In this document: piece by piece, positions 35,515-47,259 of the stretch
Layout of the letters: the number at the start of each line of letters is the position of its first letter
Position numbering within the stretch: the stretch's first letter is position 1
Origin: Geosiphon pyriformis
Lineage: Eukaryota; Glomeromycota; Glomeromycetes; Archaeosporales; Geosiphonaceae
Reading direction: 5' to 3'
Assembly: GCA_016748015.1 (NCBI GenBank)
Contig: JAAOMT010000276.1
Location: forward strand, 126,249-190,248
Length of the DNA: 64,000 nt
Notes under the pieces: generated by a model
Told to the model about the DNA's origin: nothing
The model's database searches: none
What the model saw: only the letters and a program-made list of their open reading frames with translations
Made by a program: the position numbers and the translations under genes

Positions 35515-35834
35515 TTATATAAGGAATAGCATATTATTATAAAAAAAAACTTTTTGTTTTCTTGATTTTATGACCATGACCAGAGCAAAGAATAAAAAAG
35601 CTGCATCTAATATCTGTCCTAAGATATTTAATAAAATTTCAACCAGAAGAGCTCTCTCTGTTGTAGAAACAACTAGGCAAAATATTTTAAAAGTCTTTCT
35701 CTTACCCAATAATCGTGATAAGCTGCCTTTGGTAACCACTGAAGCAATTTCCTCATTTTTGGCTGGTTTCTTATCAGTTAAAGTTCTCTCAAAGAGACAT
35801 ACTTGGATTAGTTCTAGTATTGCTTCCACTCTAA
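35515..35834 (-). pseudogene. Transposon ORF fragment (repeat family shared with 45.6 kb)
   Basis: A minus-strand frame reads VEAILELIQVCLFERTLTDK then KPAKNEEIASVVTKGSLSRL. The same peptide, more drifted, occurs on the plus strand at 45576-45680 (ILELIQICLFKRTLTDKKPA), so this is a dispersed coding repeat. It is probably the N-terminal coding part of a LINE-type element, but I cannot name the family. Cut at 35835 by the LTR-2 element. Confidence 0.6.
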
Positions 35835-37741
35835 TGTTACTCATAGAAAAAGAATACAAGAAAATAGTAGAAAAAACAAATAGGGAAAATAGACCAATAA
35901 GAGAATAGTATTTAGCATATAAGCACATTGCTTAACAATGTAAAGCATTGTCAGAGAATCATGACACATTGTTCAGCAATGAGCATATTGTCAGAAATTA
36001 CAGACACATTGCTTACAAATGTGCAGAATCTTGTATAACATAAATTATATATATATAGTAAAAGTATTAAAAGCAGAAAAAGTAATTCCTAAAGAATTCA
36101 AGAATTTCTGAAGAATTCAATAGAGTTTTATTAATTTAGAACAATCTTCTTTCTTTTCTATTTATTAACTCTTATTTCAAGGATAGTTGCTATCAACCAA
36201 AATAGAATTATATAAATAAAAGATTTCTCCAATTCTTCAAATCCATGTTATTGTCATTTATTTGAAAATATAATCACTTTTCCATTTATCAACACTTCAT
36301 GTTGATAAAATCCAATACTTAACCATACTGGAACAATAGTTCTTGATTATGGCTATTGATGGGATACTAACTTGAATTGCCTTGGCTTATTTCTAATTTC
36401 TTATTTTTTTTTTATTTTTTTTTATTTTTTTTTATTTTTTTTTGTTTGTTGACTTACTACTAATTAAAGAAATTAAACACTGAGTAATTGATGTCAAGGA
36501 TAGCCTGGTAAAAAACCCAGAAATAAGGGTAGAATTATATATATTAATGGATAGCTTACCAAAAGAGTACAACTGCCAAATTAAACTGGTGTTACAAGTG
36601 ATTATTTCTGGTGTGAGAATAAATAACAACCCATAACTTGGTGCTCAAAAGCTATTTCCATTAATGATATTCTGAAAGTGTTGTATCTGAAAGTTTTGAT
36701 GGAGTTCTTTGTATAATGGACAGAGATTCAATAGTGGTTTTATCCATAGCTTCCCAGACTCATAAGTTTGTCAATTTTTTTCTTGGCTTGGTGGCCAGCA
36801 ATCCTCTGGTAAGTAATCTGTATCTTCTGTATGTGTTCTACCCATTTGCAGGGGTCTTTTACCAGGCAATTCTTGACATCAGTAATCAGCGCTTTAATCA
36901 ATTGGTTAGTGCACAATAACAAAATCACAAAAAAATAAAGAAAAAATAAAGAAATCTAAAGAAATAAGCCAAGGCAATTTGCAGATTAGTATCCCATCAA
37001 TAGCCGTGATCAAAAGCTATTGTTCTAGTGTGGTTAAGTATCAATTACGATCAACATAAAGTGTTGATCATGGAGAGTGAGTTGAGATATGAAATAATTA
37101 TTTATTTGATGATTGTGTTTTTAGACTAAGAATTTTGTGGTATCGATTCTCTTTTTTTTTTAATTTTAATAATTATGATTTTGCGAATCTAATTAATTCT
37201 ATGAATCTAATTGACTCTGTGAATCAATTGACTCTAAGTCCCATTGACTAATTTTCTAACTTCTAATACTACTGCTATATATACATATTTGAGATTCCTT
37301 AATTTCTCAATTCTTTATGTCAGGAATCCTGAAATTCCTGGAATTCTGCAATTCTTTTAAGAAGAATTCTGGAATTCTGGAATCCTGTGATTCCTCGTGT
37401 GAGAATCCTGCAATTTCTAGAATCCTGCAATTCCTCTGAGAGGAATCTTAGAATTCCACATTTACTACATCTACCTATGATTGGCTAATTTATATGCTAA
37501 TATACTTCCTATATTTTATGAATAACACTAGCCACCATGCTGAAAACAGAAATTGGGAAAACGACTTGGGAAATCAACCAAAACCAACCATAATGAATCT
37601 CTGTCCATTATACAAAGAACTCCAAAACAAAACCTTCAGATAAAACAACACCTTTAGATATTACCAACAACATTATATCAATTGAGCATCAAGTTATGGA
37701 TTTGTTATTTGCTTTGAGACCCCAAATAATTACCTGTAACA
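35835..37741 (+). repeat. 5' LTR of LTR-2 element, interrupted by nested LTR
   Basis: Starts TGTTACTCATAG and ends CTGTAACA. Removing the inserted inverted LTR at 36590-37527 and one copy of its 4-bp duplication leaves about 965 bp, collinear with the 3' LTR. The AGCAATGTG/CACATTGCT palindromes lie at 35930-36030 and an ATATATATA box near 36050. Confidence 0.85.
36590..37527 (-). mobile_element. Nested inverted LTR-2 (variant) solo LTR
   Basis: 938 bp, plus-strand ends TGTTACAAGTG and GAATAACA. Flanked by CTGG (36586-36589) and CTAG (37528-37531), a 4-bp duplication with one G-to-A change. The undisturbed sequence AAACTGGCCACC is preserved in the 3' LTR near 40025. This copy replaces the CACATTGCT palindromes with GGAATTC/GAATTCC-rich repeats (37300-37450). 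Confidence 0.85.
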
Positions 37742-37894
37742 TTTGGTGCTCTCTGTGAGGTATAATCCAACAGAGAACCAGTACCAACAACAACCATGCA
37801 GGAAAATGGCAAACCAAGAGAAAACAAGAGAAAATCACTTAGGATTCGCAAAATCCTTATTTCACTATTATTTTTGAAAAACTCATTAAATTAA

Positions 37895-38470
37895 AACTCT
37901 AATTATTCAAAACCTGATCATTAAAACCCTAAACATTTGAAAATTACCATTGATAAATTTGTTAAACCTTGTTAAATTAAGAACTCTGATTATTCAAAAC
38001 CCAATTATTAAAACCCTAAACATTCAAAAATTACCATTGATAAATTCGTTAAAAATTCATTAAATTAAAACTCCATTTATTCAAAACCTGATCATTAAAA
38101 CCCCAAACATTTGAAACTTACCATTGATAAATTCGTTAAAAACTCGTTAAATTAAACTTCGATTATTCAAGACTTGATCATTAAAACCCTGAACATTTGA
38201 AACATACCATTAATAAATTTGTTAAAACTCCGTTTATTCAAAACCCAATCATTAAAACCCCGAACATTCAAAACTTACTGTTGATAAATTTGTTAAAAAC
38301 TCATTAAATTAAAACTCCGTTTATTCAAAACCTGATTGTTAAAACCCTGAACATTCGAAACTTACTTTTGATAAACTCGTTAAAACTTGTTAAATTAAAA
38401 CTCCAATTATTCAAGAACTGATTGTTCAAAAAAAACCCAAACATTTAAAACCCGATAATTCCAACCCTGC
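37895..38470. repeat. Minisatellite, about 87-bp units
   Basis: Units beginning AACTCYNNTTATTC start at 37895, 37982, 38069, 38155, 38226, 38313 and 38399: spacing 87, 87, 86, 71, 87, 86. Each carries CATTAAAACCC and TTGATAAATTYGTTAAA. Unit differences are mainly transitions. It lies directly after the primer-binding site, where packaging signals are expected in LTR elements. Confidence 0.85.
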
Positions 38471-38708
38471 TATTATACAAAAAAACTTACCATCAATAAA
38501 ACTCATTAAATCTTTAGCAATTCAAACTCCAGAAATTATTCAAAAACCCAAACATTCAAAGTTCGATAAATTCCAAATCTTGCAATCATACAAAGAAACT
38601 TACCTCTGATAACCCAATTAAATCTAATTCCCACAATACCAATAAATCAGCAAAACTCACTTGATGGCCCTGAGTCAAAATATTGAAATGTAGTCACAAT
38701 CCACTCCC

Positions 38709-39008
38709 ATGTGTCATATATTTGAAGAAGAGCCAATCAGCGAGAACAAATTGGAATTGGAATTGGAATTTAATCCCAATTCAAATTTCACTGATGACAG
38801 CAACAATTCAAACTCTGCTAATGACAACAACAATTCAAATCCCACTGATGACAACAACAATTCAAACTTCACTAATGACAACAATGATTCAAACTCTGCT
38901 AATGACAATAACAATTTAAACTTTACCAACAACAAATTCAAACTCCACTTCAAACACCAAACAATATATCACACTTTTAGATTTTACAATAAAGCAGGAA
39001 TTAACTAA
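38709..39008 (+). CDS. Short Asn/Asp-rich ORF with 9-residue repeats
   Basis: 99 codons from ATG. The middle is six repeats of nine residues (27 bp), of the form N-F/S/P-T/A-N/D-D-N-N-N-S. It is the only open frame of the internal region. It could be a relic of a gag tail or chance translation of a repeat. No recognised domain. Confidence 0.3.
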   Translation: MCHIFEEEPISENKLELELEFNPNSNFTDDSNNSNSANDNNNSNPTDDNNNSNFTNDNNDSNSANDNNNLNFTNNKFKLHFKHQTIYHTFRFYNKAGIN

Positions 39009-39223
39009 ATTCAGTAATAATAATGAGAGCATTATGTCTAAATATGCACATAATACAGATACAAGATTTGAAATTGATATTCTGGACAGACCACTATAGT
39101 TAAAAACCCCAGTTATGTATAAAATTAGATTTACGAATAGCAATAGAAATTACAGCAACAACATTGATACAAAAGAGAAATTTAGAAGATTTTGCAGGAG
39201 CTTAATATTAAAGAAGAGAATAA

Positions 39224-40239
39224 TATTACTCATAGAAAAAAAATACAAGAAAATAGTAGGAAAAACAGATAGGAAAAATAGACCAATAAGAGAATAGTAT
39301 TTAGCATGTAAGCACATTGCTCAGCAATGTGAAGCATTATCAGAAAATTACAGCACATTGTTTAGCAATGAGCACATTGTCAGAAATTACAGGCATATTG
39401 TTTAGCAATGTAAGCATTGCTTGAGAAATCATGGCACATTGCTCACAAATGTGCAGAATCTCATATAACATAAATTATATATATATAGCAAGAGTGTTAA
39501 AAGCAGAAAAAGTAATTCCAGAAGAATTCAAGAATTTCTAAAGAATTCAATAGAGTTTTATTAATTTAGAACAATCCTCTTTTTTTTCTATTTATTAACC
39601 CTCATTTTAAAAATAGTTGCTATTAATCAAAATAGAATTATATAAATAAAAAACTTCTCCAATTTTTCAAATCCATGTTATTGTCATTTGTTTGAAAATA
39701 TAATCACTCTTCCATTTATTAACACTTCATGTTGATAAAATCCAACACTTAACCACATTGAAACAATAGCTCTTGATCACAGCTATTGACAAAATACTAA
39801 CTTGAATTGCCTTGGCTTATTTCTAATTTCTTATTTTCTTTTTATTTTATTTTATTTTATTTTATTTTATTTTATTTTGTTTTGTTTGTTAACATACTAC
39901 TGATTAAAGAGATTAAACACTGAGTAATTAACATCAAGAATAGCCTGGTAAAAGATCCAGAAATAAGAGTAAAATTATATATATTAACAGATAGCTTACC
40001 AGAAGGGCACAACTGCCAGATTAAACTGGCCACCACGCTGAAGACAGAAATTGAGAAAATGACTTGGGAAATCAACCAAAACCAACTATAGTGAATCTCT
40101 GTTCATTATACAAAAGACTCCACAACAAAACTTTCAGATAAAACAACACCTTTAGATATTACCAACAACATTATATCAATTAAGCACCAAGTTACAGATT
40201 TGTTATTTGCTTTGAGATTCCAAATAATCACCTGTAACA
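39224..40239 (+). repeat. 3' LTR of LTR-2 element
   Basis: 1016 bp. Starts TATTACTCATAG (TGTTACT with G to A) and ends CACCTGTAACA. AGCAATGTG/CACATTGCT palindromes at 39310-39450. A (TTTTA)n run lies near 39840-39880. Supplies the undisturbed target sequence that proves the nested insertion in the 5' LTR. Confidence 0.87.
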
Positions 40240-40344
40240 TTGACTAAGAGCCCAAAAGTTTTTAATAATAGACCAGTAAATAAGCTGGTCTTCTCCTCTA
40301 TAGATTCAACACCTGGTGCTTCTAGCACCACTTTTTCAAAAAAA

Positions 40345-42108
40345 ATGGTTAAAAAGACCAAAAGTTCAGAAAAGTAAGAACAGTTGCTTGCCTCTGCTAT
40401 TGTTACACTAAATCCCTTTGTGGTTTTCAATGAAATCTTAGATGAGATCTCTATAGCATCATCTGACACATCATCCAAGATAGGCCAAAATTAACCACTG
40501 GCTGTGTTGCCAAATGTGGTGTCTTCTGATAGATTATTGCCAGTTTTAGAAACAAACCAATTTTCTCCTATTGGGTCACCTGTTCTTGAGAACTGAGCTA
40601 ATCAAATAAAAACTGAATCATCTTCTTTTCTAGTTTCTGGTGCTATTTCTGGTAGTACTTGGGAAACTATTATTAGTTGTCAAAGGTTTGCTGGGTGGGT
40701 GGCCTTTACTCTGGTACCTGGTGCTACTTTTAAGATCAAATTGGCTTATATTAAGGCTGTTTTTTAGTCAATACATGGTTTCTTGGGTGTAAAGTCAGTA
40801 TTAAAAGACAATATAAAGCTGTTTTGTATAGAATTTGCTTCTCAAGTGTCTTTGGAAACTACATTCTTAGTTGAGCTTACAAGCTCTATACATTTGGCCA
40901 CCCTTAAAATTGCCAAGTCTTTGGTAATTTCTGAGTCTGGTTCCCTTTCTGCTGTTGTTGCACTGTGTGATATGCCTTTGGGTGTATCTGTTGCTAATAT
41001 TAAGACAGCTTTTAGTGTGTTTGGTAATATTGCTCATGTTGTGTTAAAGCTTACTGGTGTTTGGCAGTATGTGGTGGTTTATTTTGAGAAGTTAAACTCT
41101 GTTGTGTCTGCTTTGAATCATTGGTCAGTATTGGTAGACAAGGATAGTGTTAGAATTCTTCCCTTGGTGAATCAAAATGAGACTATTTTGTCTCGTAATA
41201 GGTTTAAAACCAAGTTGATTAACCTTCCTTCTGGCTGTACTGTCTTTAAAATCAGTAATATGATTTCTCAGATTGGTGGCCAGATTTGTTTCATTCCTTG
41301 GTTTTTTGATTCTGGTTGTCATCTTCGCTTTGCTTTAGTTACGTTTGGCTTCCAAGCTGATTTAGATCTTGTTGTTGCCAATACTAGTATGCTTAGAAAA
41401 TGCCATATTTGGTGGAAGACTCCTAATTATTGGCTTTGTTTTCAGTGTCAAAAAACAAGTTACTTGGCTGTAGACTGTAAAGTTGCTTCATCTCCCTTTC
41501 CTAAGGCTCCCAAGGTATTCAAACCACATTTTGTTGGTTTTTTGTCTTATGCTAAGGCATCTGCTCCCCCTGTTATGTCTGAATTTCCTCTTTTGGTGGC
41601 TTCTGCTCCTCCTGTAGCTGTTGTTGATCCTGCTGTTGGGTCCAGATTGGACTCTTTGGAAAAGCAAATCTCGAATTTGGCTGTTTTGGTAAAGTCTATT
41701 GTTGAGCCTGTTGGCTTTTTGGTTGTCTTGGTATCTTGTCTCTTTGATGATAATGCTGTTAAGACTGTTCAGTTAGAGAAAAATCTCCTTTCTATGAAAT
41801 ATGCTTCTAACAATTTTGCCAATTTTTTGGTTAGTGTGTCTAATGACATTGCTTGTCTTAGATCTGAAGTTGACTTTGGTGGCATGGAGTATGATGATAT
41901 GCAGGCCATCAAATCTTCTCTCTTAAGTAAGGATACTGTTGAGTGTGTTATAGCTTTGTGGTGGATGTCAGATGTTAAAGTTAGGAGTAGTGTTGAATCT
42001 ACTAGATTATTTCTTAGTGATTTTATTTTTGATTCTAGAAATCTGAATGGTGTTATTGAAAAAATTTGTGGGTTGGGATTACTCTCACCTTCTATTGTTT
42101 CAGCATAG
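40345..42108 (+). pseudogene. LINE ORF1 (second LINE family), broken
   Basis: From ATG 40345 the frame is continuous to TAG 42106-42108 without indels. Stops occur only at 40375 (TAA), 40492 (TAA), 40594 (TGA) and 40765 (TAG), and the last 441 codons are open. It contains an RRM-like stretch (ALCDMPLGVSVANIKTAFSV, VWQYVVVYFEKLNS) and a CCHC knuckle near 41437-41478 reading CFQCQKTSYLAVDC, with Tyr for His. The C-terminal part has coiled, Val/Leu-rich sequence. It belongs to a different family from the LINE at 10372. ORF2 does not follow; the 3' UTR comes at once. Confidence 0.85.
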
Positions 42109-42260
42109 TGTGTTCTTAATTGGTTTGAATGACTAGTCACATGTAGAAAGCATATAATTAACATCTAGTTTAGATCATTTCTTTGGTATATAGTACTAGA
42201 TTGTTTTTGGGCTGCACTTATTAAGCAAATAAAAAAAATATATAAATAATAATAATATTA
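42109..42260 (+). repeat. LINE 3' UTR and tail
   Basis: GACTAGTCACATGTAG, then TATAGTACTAGATTG...CTGCACTTATTAAG and an A-rich end with AATAATAATA. This matches the 3' UTR of the LINE ending at 27780 (GGCTGGTCACATGTAG, TATACTAAATAGCAG, CACTTATTAA). It follows ORF1 directly, so ORF2 is missing. Confidence 0.75.
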
Positions 42261-45200
42261 AGAATTTTTTTTACCAGTTTTTAATATATTAAATACAAAT
42301 TTTTTTTGTCAGTTAAAGAAAAGAGAATATTCAGCCCTATTAAATTATTTACTTTAGATATAAATATATTAGTTGTTTTTAAAAAAAATTTAGATAATAA
42401 ATTAAAATTTGTTAAAAATTATTTTATTAAATAAATAATTTTGGAAAAAGTCTCAATTTCTTTAAAATTTTATGGAATAATTTGATTAATGTTTATTTTT
42501 AAAGTTAATTTTATTCAAGATTTTAACTATTAATAAAAATATTTTGGTTAATATTAATATTATAATTCAAAAATTTATTAAAAAAATTACAAAATAATAT
42601 AAATTATTCAATTATAATATAATACAATAATAATCTTAGAAAAATAATAATTAATATAATAGCAAATATTATTTTACAATAGTAATAAGCACTAGTTTGC
42701 AATAATAATAAATACCAACTGGTAATAATGGCAAACATTAAGTTAAAATATCAAAAAAAACATATTATAATGTATTTTTTATAAAACTACAAATATATAT
42801 ATATATAGTAGCTTTAATATTAAGAAAAATAATAATTTTATCCAATAATTTAATTTTGTTAAATTCTAATCTTTTACTTTAATTATTTTTTAGTCTTTAT
42901 TTTTAATAAATATTCAAAAAAATCTTTAAATCAAAAAAAATATTAGAAACTAAATTATCATAATTAAAAATGTTAAAAAACTTATTAGTATTATTTATTA
43001 AATAAAACTATTATTTATTAGTTAAATTTTTTAGAAAAATGATTCCTAATTAAGATTATTTATATTATTAATTAATAAAAACTTTATTATAAAAATTAAA
43101 AAAAACATTAAAAACTAATAATATTCTATATTTTTAAATTAGAAAAACACATTAAATAATTGCAAAAATAGTTTCAAAAAAACTCTAAAACAGCAAATAA
43201 AATTCAGTTTAATCTTTAAAAAAAAATATATAAACACATATAATAATCAATAATTAAAAAATAATTTATATTATAACAAAATAAGTCTTTAGTATAATAT
43301 CAATATTATTATATAAATAAAATTAAGAAACTCATAAGAAATTAATTACAATTAAAATGGGATATTAATATTTAATATACTAAAAAAACCAATCTATAAC
43401 ATTAATCTTAAACAAATTAATATCAAATTAGATTAGAAAATAATTATTAAAAAAATTTTAGTTAATTTTTTCAAATTAGTATTAAAATTAAAATTAATTA
43501 AGTTTAATAAAATAAAAACAATCAAAATATAACTTATTAATCTATAGCAAAAAACACTAATAAAGTTTAAAAACATTAATAATACTAATTAAATCAATTT
43601 TAAATAATTAATTTAGATAAAAAAAACTCTGTATACATAACTAAAACTAATATTAATAAATAAATATAAAACTTGAAAATTTAATATCATATTTATTTTA
43701 TATGCTTTTTATTAATACTATAGCTTACAATTTTTTAGATTTACTAATATTATATAATAAAAAACTTGTATTATAATATGTAATTTAATTATGTATTTTT
43801 ATGTTTACTGTGTAATAATATGTTTTAATTTAATATTTTGTAAAAATATTATTATTTGTTTAATTTTAGTTTATAAAGATATAAATTTGATTAAATTAAT
43901 TTGATATTATTTTGATATATTGTTTATAAATAATTAAATTATGTTTCAAATAATTATATACTTAATAAAAAAGTATTTAATTATAATAAAAATTTTTTTT
44001 CTAATTTTAATAAACAGTAACTTACATATATATATGTTGTTATTACACTTTTTAATGTAAAAATTACAACATATACAATGAAAATTAGCATTAAAATTAT
44101 GCGAAAAAGATATATTTAATTATATTTAATTAAAAATAAATGATCAGCAATCAAGTCAATTACAACAAAAAGAATATGACATAATTCAACAGTTTAACTA
44201 AGTTAAATACAAAAAAATCTTGGCAAACTAAGAAAAACCAATAAAAATAAACAGTTAATATATGTAATCTGATAACAACAAACTTTGTTATACTTCAAAA
44301 TTCTCATATACTTTTATTAAAACAATTTAATATTCTGAATCTGTAATTAATAATTAAAAATAGTTACCAAGAAATGTAATTAATTGATCTACTTTTGATT
44401 ATGTTAATTATAATTATAATTGGTATTATTAATTTATAATCAATGTTCTAAATCCAGCTATTTAAATTTGATTATCTAAAAATTACTAACTTTTAGAAAA
44501 TTAACATACCAAATAAGCTTATTATGAATTAATTAAATTAAATTAAATTATATAAATAATTGATATATCTTAAATAGTCTTAATAAGATATATAGATTTA
44601 ATGTAATTTAGCTATATATACAGCCTCTCTGTTAGCTTAAAAAAGCATCAATTTAATACTGAGTCAACTCTTTACTATAGTTTTTATAGTAAGTAGTTAG
44701 TCTTTTCTTTTACATCTTACTTTTTTCTTTACTTTTTCTATGTTCTAAATACTTGTTATCACAATTTCAAGTATGTCTTTACATATTTCTTATTACCATT
44801 TGGAATCACATTATTATAATTTTTTATTTACTTATTATTATTATTTTAAGTTTTTTTATTACTTTTGATCTTCAAATCATGTGCTATTACTATTTTTACA
44901 TTAAGTCTTGTTTTACCAAACAAGTTGTTAAATATTAAAATAAGTAATAAAATATCACATTGTTAGAGAGTGGTTTTAACAATAAAAAGTTTAATTGAAA
45001 TTTATTTTAGTTATGTTTTATTTTCATGATTTTTTTATAATTCCTATAACTTTGTTTTTAAAGTTAAGCATTTAAACACCATACTCTTTTGATGACTAAT
45101 TGAAAAAATTCTGGTTACATATTTATTAGAATAGTTTGGTTTTGTGCTTATTGTTGGTTGCATTTTTAATATATAAAGAGATGTAATTTTTTTTTTTTTT

Positions 45201-45575
45201 TAAAATACCTAAAACTGGGTTTTGCCTAAAAACAAATAATAATGACAATACTTTTTTTTACTTTTAATAATTTTATTATGCATCTTTTTCTGTTCTTCTA
45301 TTTAATGAAATAATTTATATACTCATAATATGCTATAGTCTTTAGTCATAATTATAGTAATTAATGTTACTGGTAGAAATTATTGCTATTGTTAAGAAAT
45401 AATATAACTTGTAGTTTTTACTTAGTAATAATATTTTTTTGAACTTTTAGTCTTTTTAACCATTTTTTTTGAAGAAAAAATTTTAATAGCATCTGATATA
45501 GAAACTATAAAAAAAAAAACTAAATTGTTAACTAGTTAGTTATTAAAAATTTTTGGGTTTTTTAAAAAGGTAAAA

Positions 45576-45860
45576 ACAATACTAGAACTAATCCAAATAT
45601 GTCTTTTTAAGAGAACTTTAACTGATAAAAAACCAGCCAAAGATAAAAAAAATGCTTTAATAGCTGTTAAAAACAGCTTTTAATAATTACTAAGTAAGAA
45701 AAAAAGGTTTAAAATGTTTTATCTAGTTGTTTTTACAACAAAAAGAACTTCTTTGATTAAAACTTTATAAGATACCAAAAAAGAGATATCAATTACAGTT
45801 TTTTTACTCTTTGTTCTAATTGTGGCCATAAAATTAAGAAAGACAAAAAGTATTATTAGA
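45576..45860 (+). pseudogene. Transposon ORF fragment (same family as 35515-35834)
   Basis: The plus-strand frame TILELIQICLFKRTLTDKKP repeats the minus-strand peptide at 35.5-35.8 kb with A/T drift, then ends in TAA. The sequence further on (TTTGTTCTAATTGTGGCCATAAAATTAAGAAAG) pairs with CTTTGCTCTGGTCATGGTCATAAAATCAAG of the other copy. Confidence 0.6.
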
Positions 45861-47200
45861 TTAAAATTTATGATATTATATTATTTATTTTAATTAAGCT
45901 TATTATTATTTTTTTGTTTTAAAATATATTTTATTACAATATAATTATAATATTTTTATAAATAATTTGATTATTATTTATATTTATAAATTTAATGATC
46001 AGTTATTTATGCTTAATTTTAAAAATAAATACCAAATAAAAAAGCATAAAATTAATAATATTATTAAAAATTAAAAAATTAAAATAATATTAATTAAAAT
46101 AAAATAAGTTTGGTTTAATATTTTAACCAATAATTTAATAATGATTTTACTAATTTTAAATTTATTATTATTTTTTTCAAATTAATTTTTTTATTTTTTT
46201 TTAATAATAAAATATATATTGCTTTAATAAAAAATTTTGTATTTAAAATATGGTTTTTAATACTTTAAAAGTTTTTAAATTTATTAATTAAATAGCTTAA
46301 AAATTATAAAATTTGTATATTATTTTATTATTTTTTATTGAAAAAAATTAATTATTTAAAACTAAATTATATGTAAAAAAATACATAAGTTATAATTATT
46401 TATAAAATTTTAAAATTTTATATTATAATTAAAATTTTATTAAAGCATAAAAAAAATTATATAAAATTTTAAAAAAAAATCTACAAAATACCAATTTATT
46501 TGTTTAGAAATTAATATAATTAGCTTTATTATATATATAAAATATTTAATATTATTAAAAATAATTATGTTGTTTTTTTATTTTAAATACTTAATTTTAA
46601 ATTTTATATAAAAATTTAAATTTAATATTGTAATTTAATTTGTTAAAAAAATTTTTATTTTGAATAATTTTGACTTTGTTTTAATTTATTAATTATTATT
46701 TTTTTAATATTAAGTTTATTATTTTTGTATTTTTTTTATTTAATATTTGTTTTTATAATTGGATTTGAATTTTATAATTTTAAATTTATATATATTATTA
46801 TTTATAAAATTATTATATATTTTTTTTAAATATGTATTTTAAAACCAATTTTAACAGTTATTAATTTAATTAATATTAATAATATTGTTATTTTTAACAA
46901 GTTTTTTAAATAAGATTTTTTTTTAAAATGTGAAATAATAATTTTATTATTTAAGTATAAAAAACCAAAAAAATTTACTTAATTTTAAAAAAATACATTT
47001 TTTAAAATTATTTTACAATAATAAAATAGTTTAATAACAGTTTTTATATATATTTTAAATAATTAATAGATATTTATATTTTTTAAAATTATATTGTTAT
47101 TTTCAATTTTTTGTAACATATTGTTAAAAAATAATAATTTTACATTTAATAATAATAATAATTTTTATTTAAATTGGTAATTAAATTTTAAATTATTTAA

Positions 47201-47258
<58 letters not shown>

Positions 47259-47259
47259 T
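47201..47259. repeat. (AAT)n microsatellite
   Basis: Uninterrupted AAT repeats. LINE tails in this window end in the same unit, so this may mark the 3' end of an eroded plus-strand LINE just before the host island starts. Confidence 0.8.

Larger units (their letters stand above)
37742..39223 (+). other. Internal region of the LTR-2 element
   Basis: Contains the primer-binding site at 37744, a minisatellite (37895-38470), a short ORF with 27-bp repeats (38709-39008) and the purine run before 39224. No gag, protease, RT or integrase motifs seen on either strand. Confidence 0.75.
35835..40239 (+). mobile_element. Non-autonomous LTR-2 retrotransposon
   Basis: Two direct LTRs (35835-37741, enlarged by a nested copy, and 39224-40239) flank only 1482 bp of internal sequence with no gag or pol. 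The primer site TGGTGCTCTC at 37744 is identical in sequence and spacing to that of the gypsy element. A purine run AAAGAAGAGAA lies before the 3' LTR. LTR ends are TGTTACT and CTGTAACA. Flanks CTAA (35831-35834) and TTGA (40240-40243) do not form a clean duplication. This fits a LARD/TRIM-like parasite of an autonomous gypsy. Confidence 0.8.

Noticed and set aside
35930-36030. Short spaced palindromes as a CRISPR array
   Set aside because: Spacing is irregular, the host is eukaryotic and the palindromes lie inside an LTR.
37895-38470. Telomere-like AAACCCTAAAC words
   Set aside because: They occur once per 87-bp unit of a minisatellite inside an LTR element and are not head-to-tail hexamers, so this is not a telomere.
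44753-44938. 61-codon hydrophobic ORF
   Set aside because: Ile/Tyr/Phe-rich as expected from A/T sequence; no start context or family signal.
44580-44980. Possible old copia-type LTR with primer site
   Set aside because: TGTTAGAGAGTGGTTTT is only a weak resemblance, and no second LTR or coding region was found.
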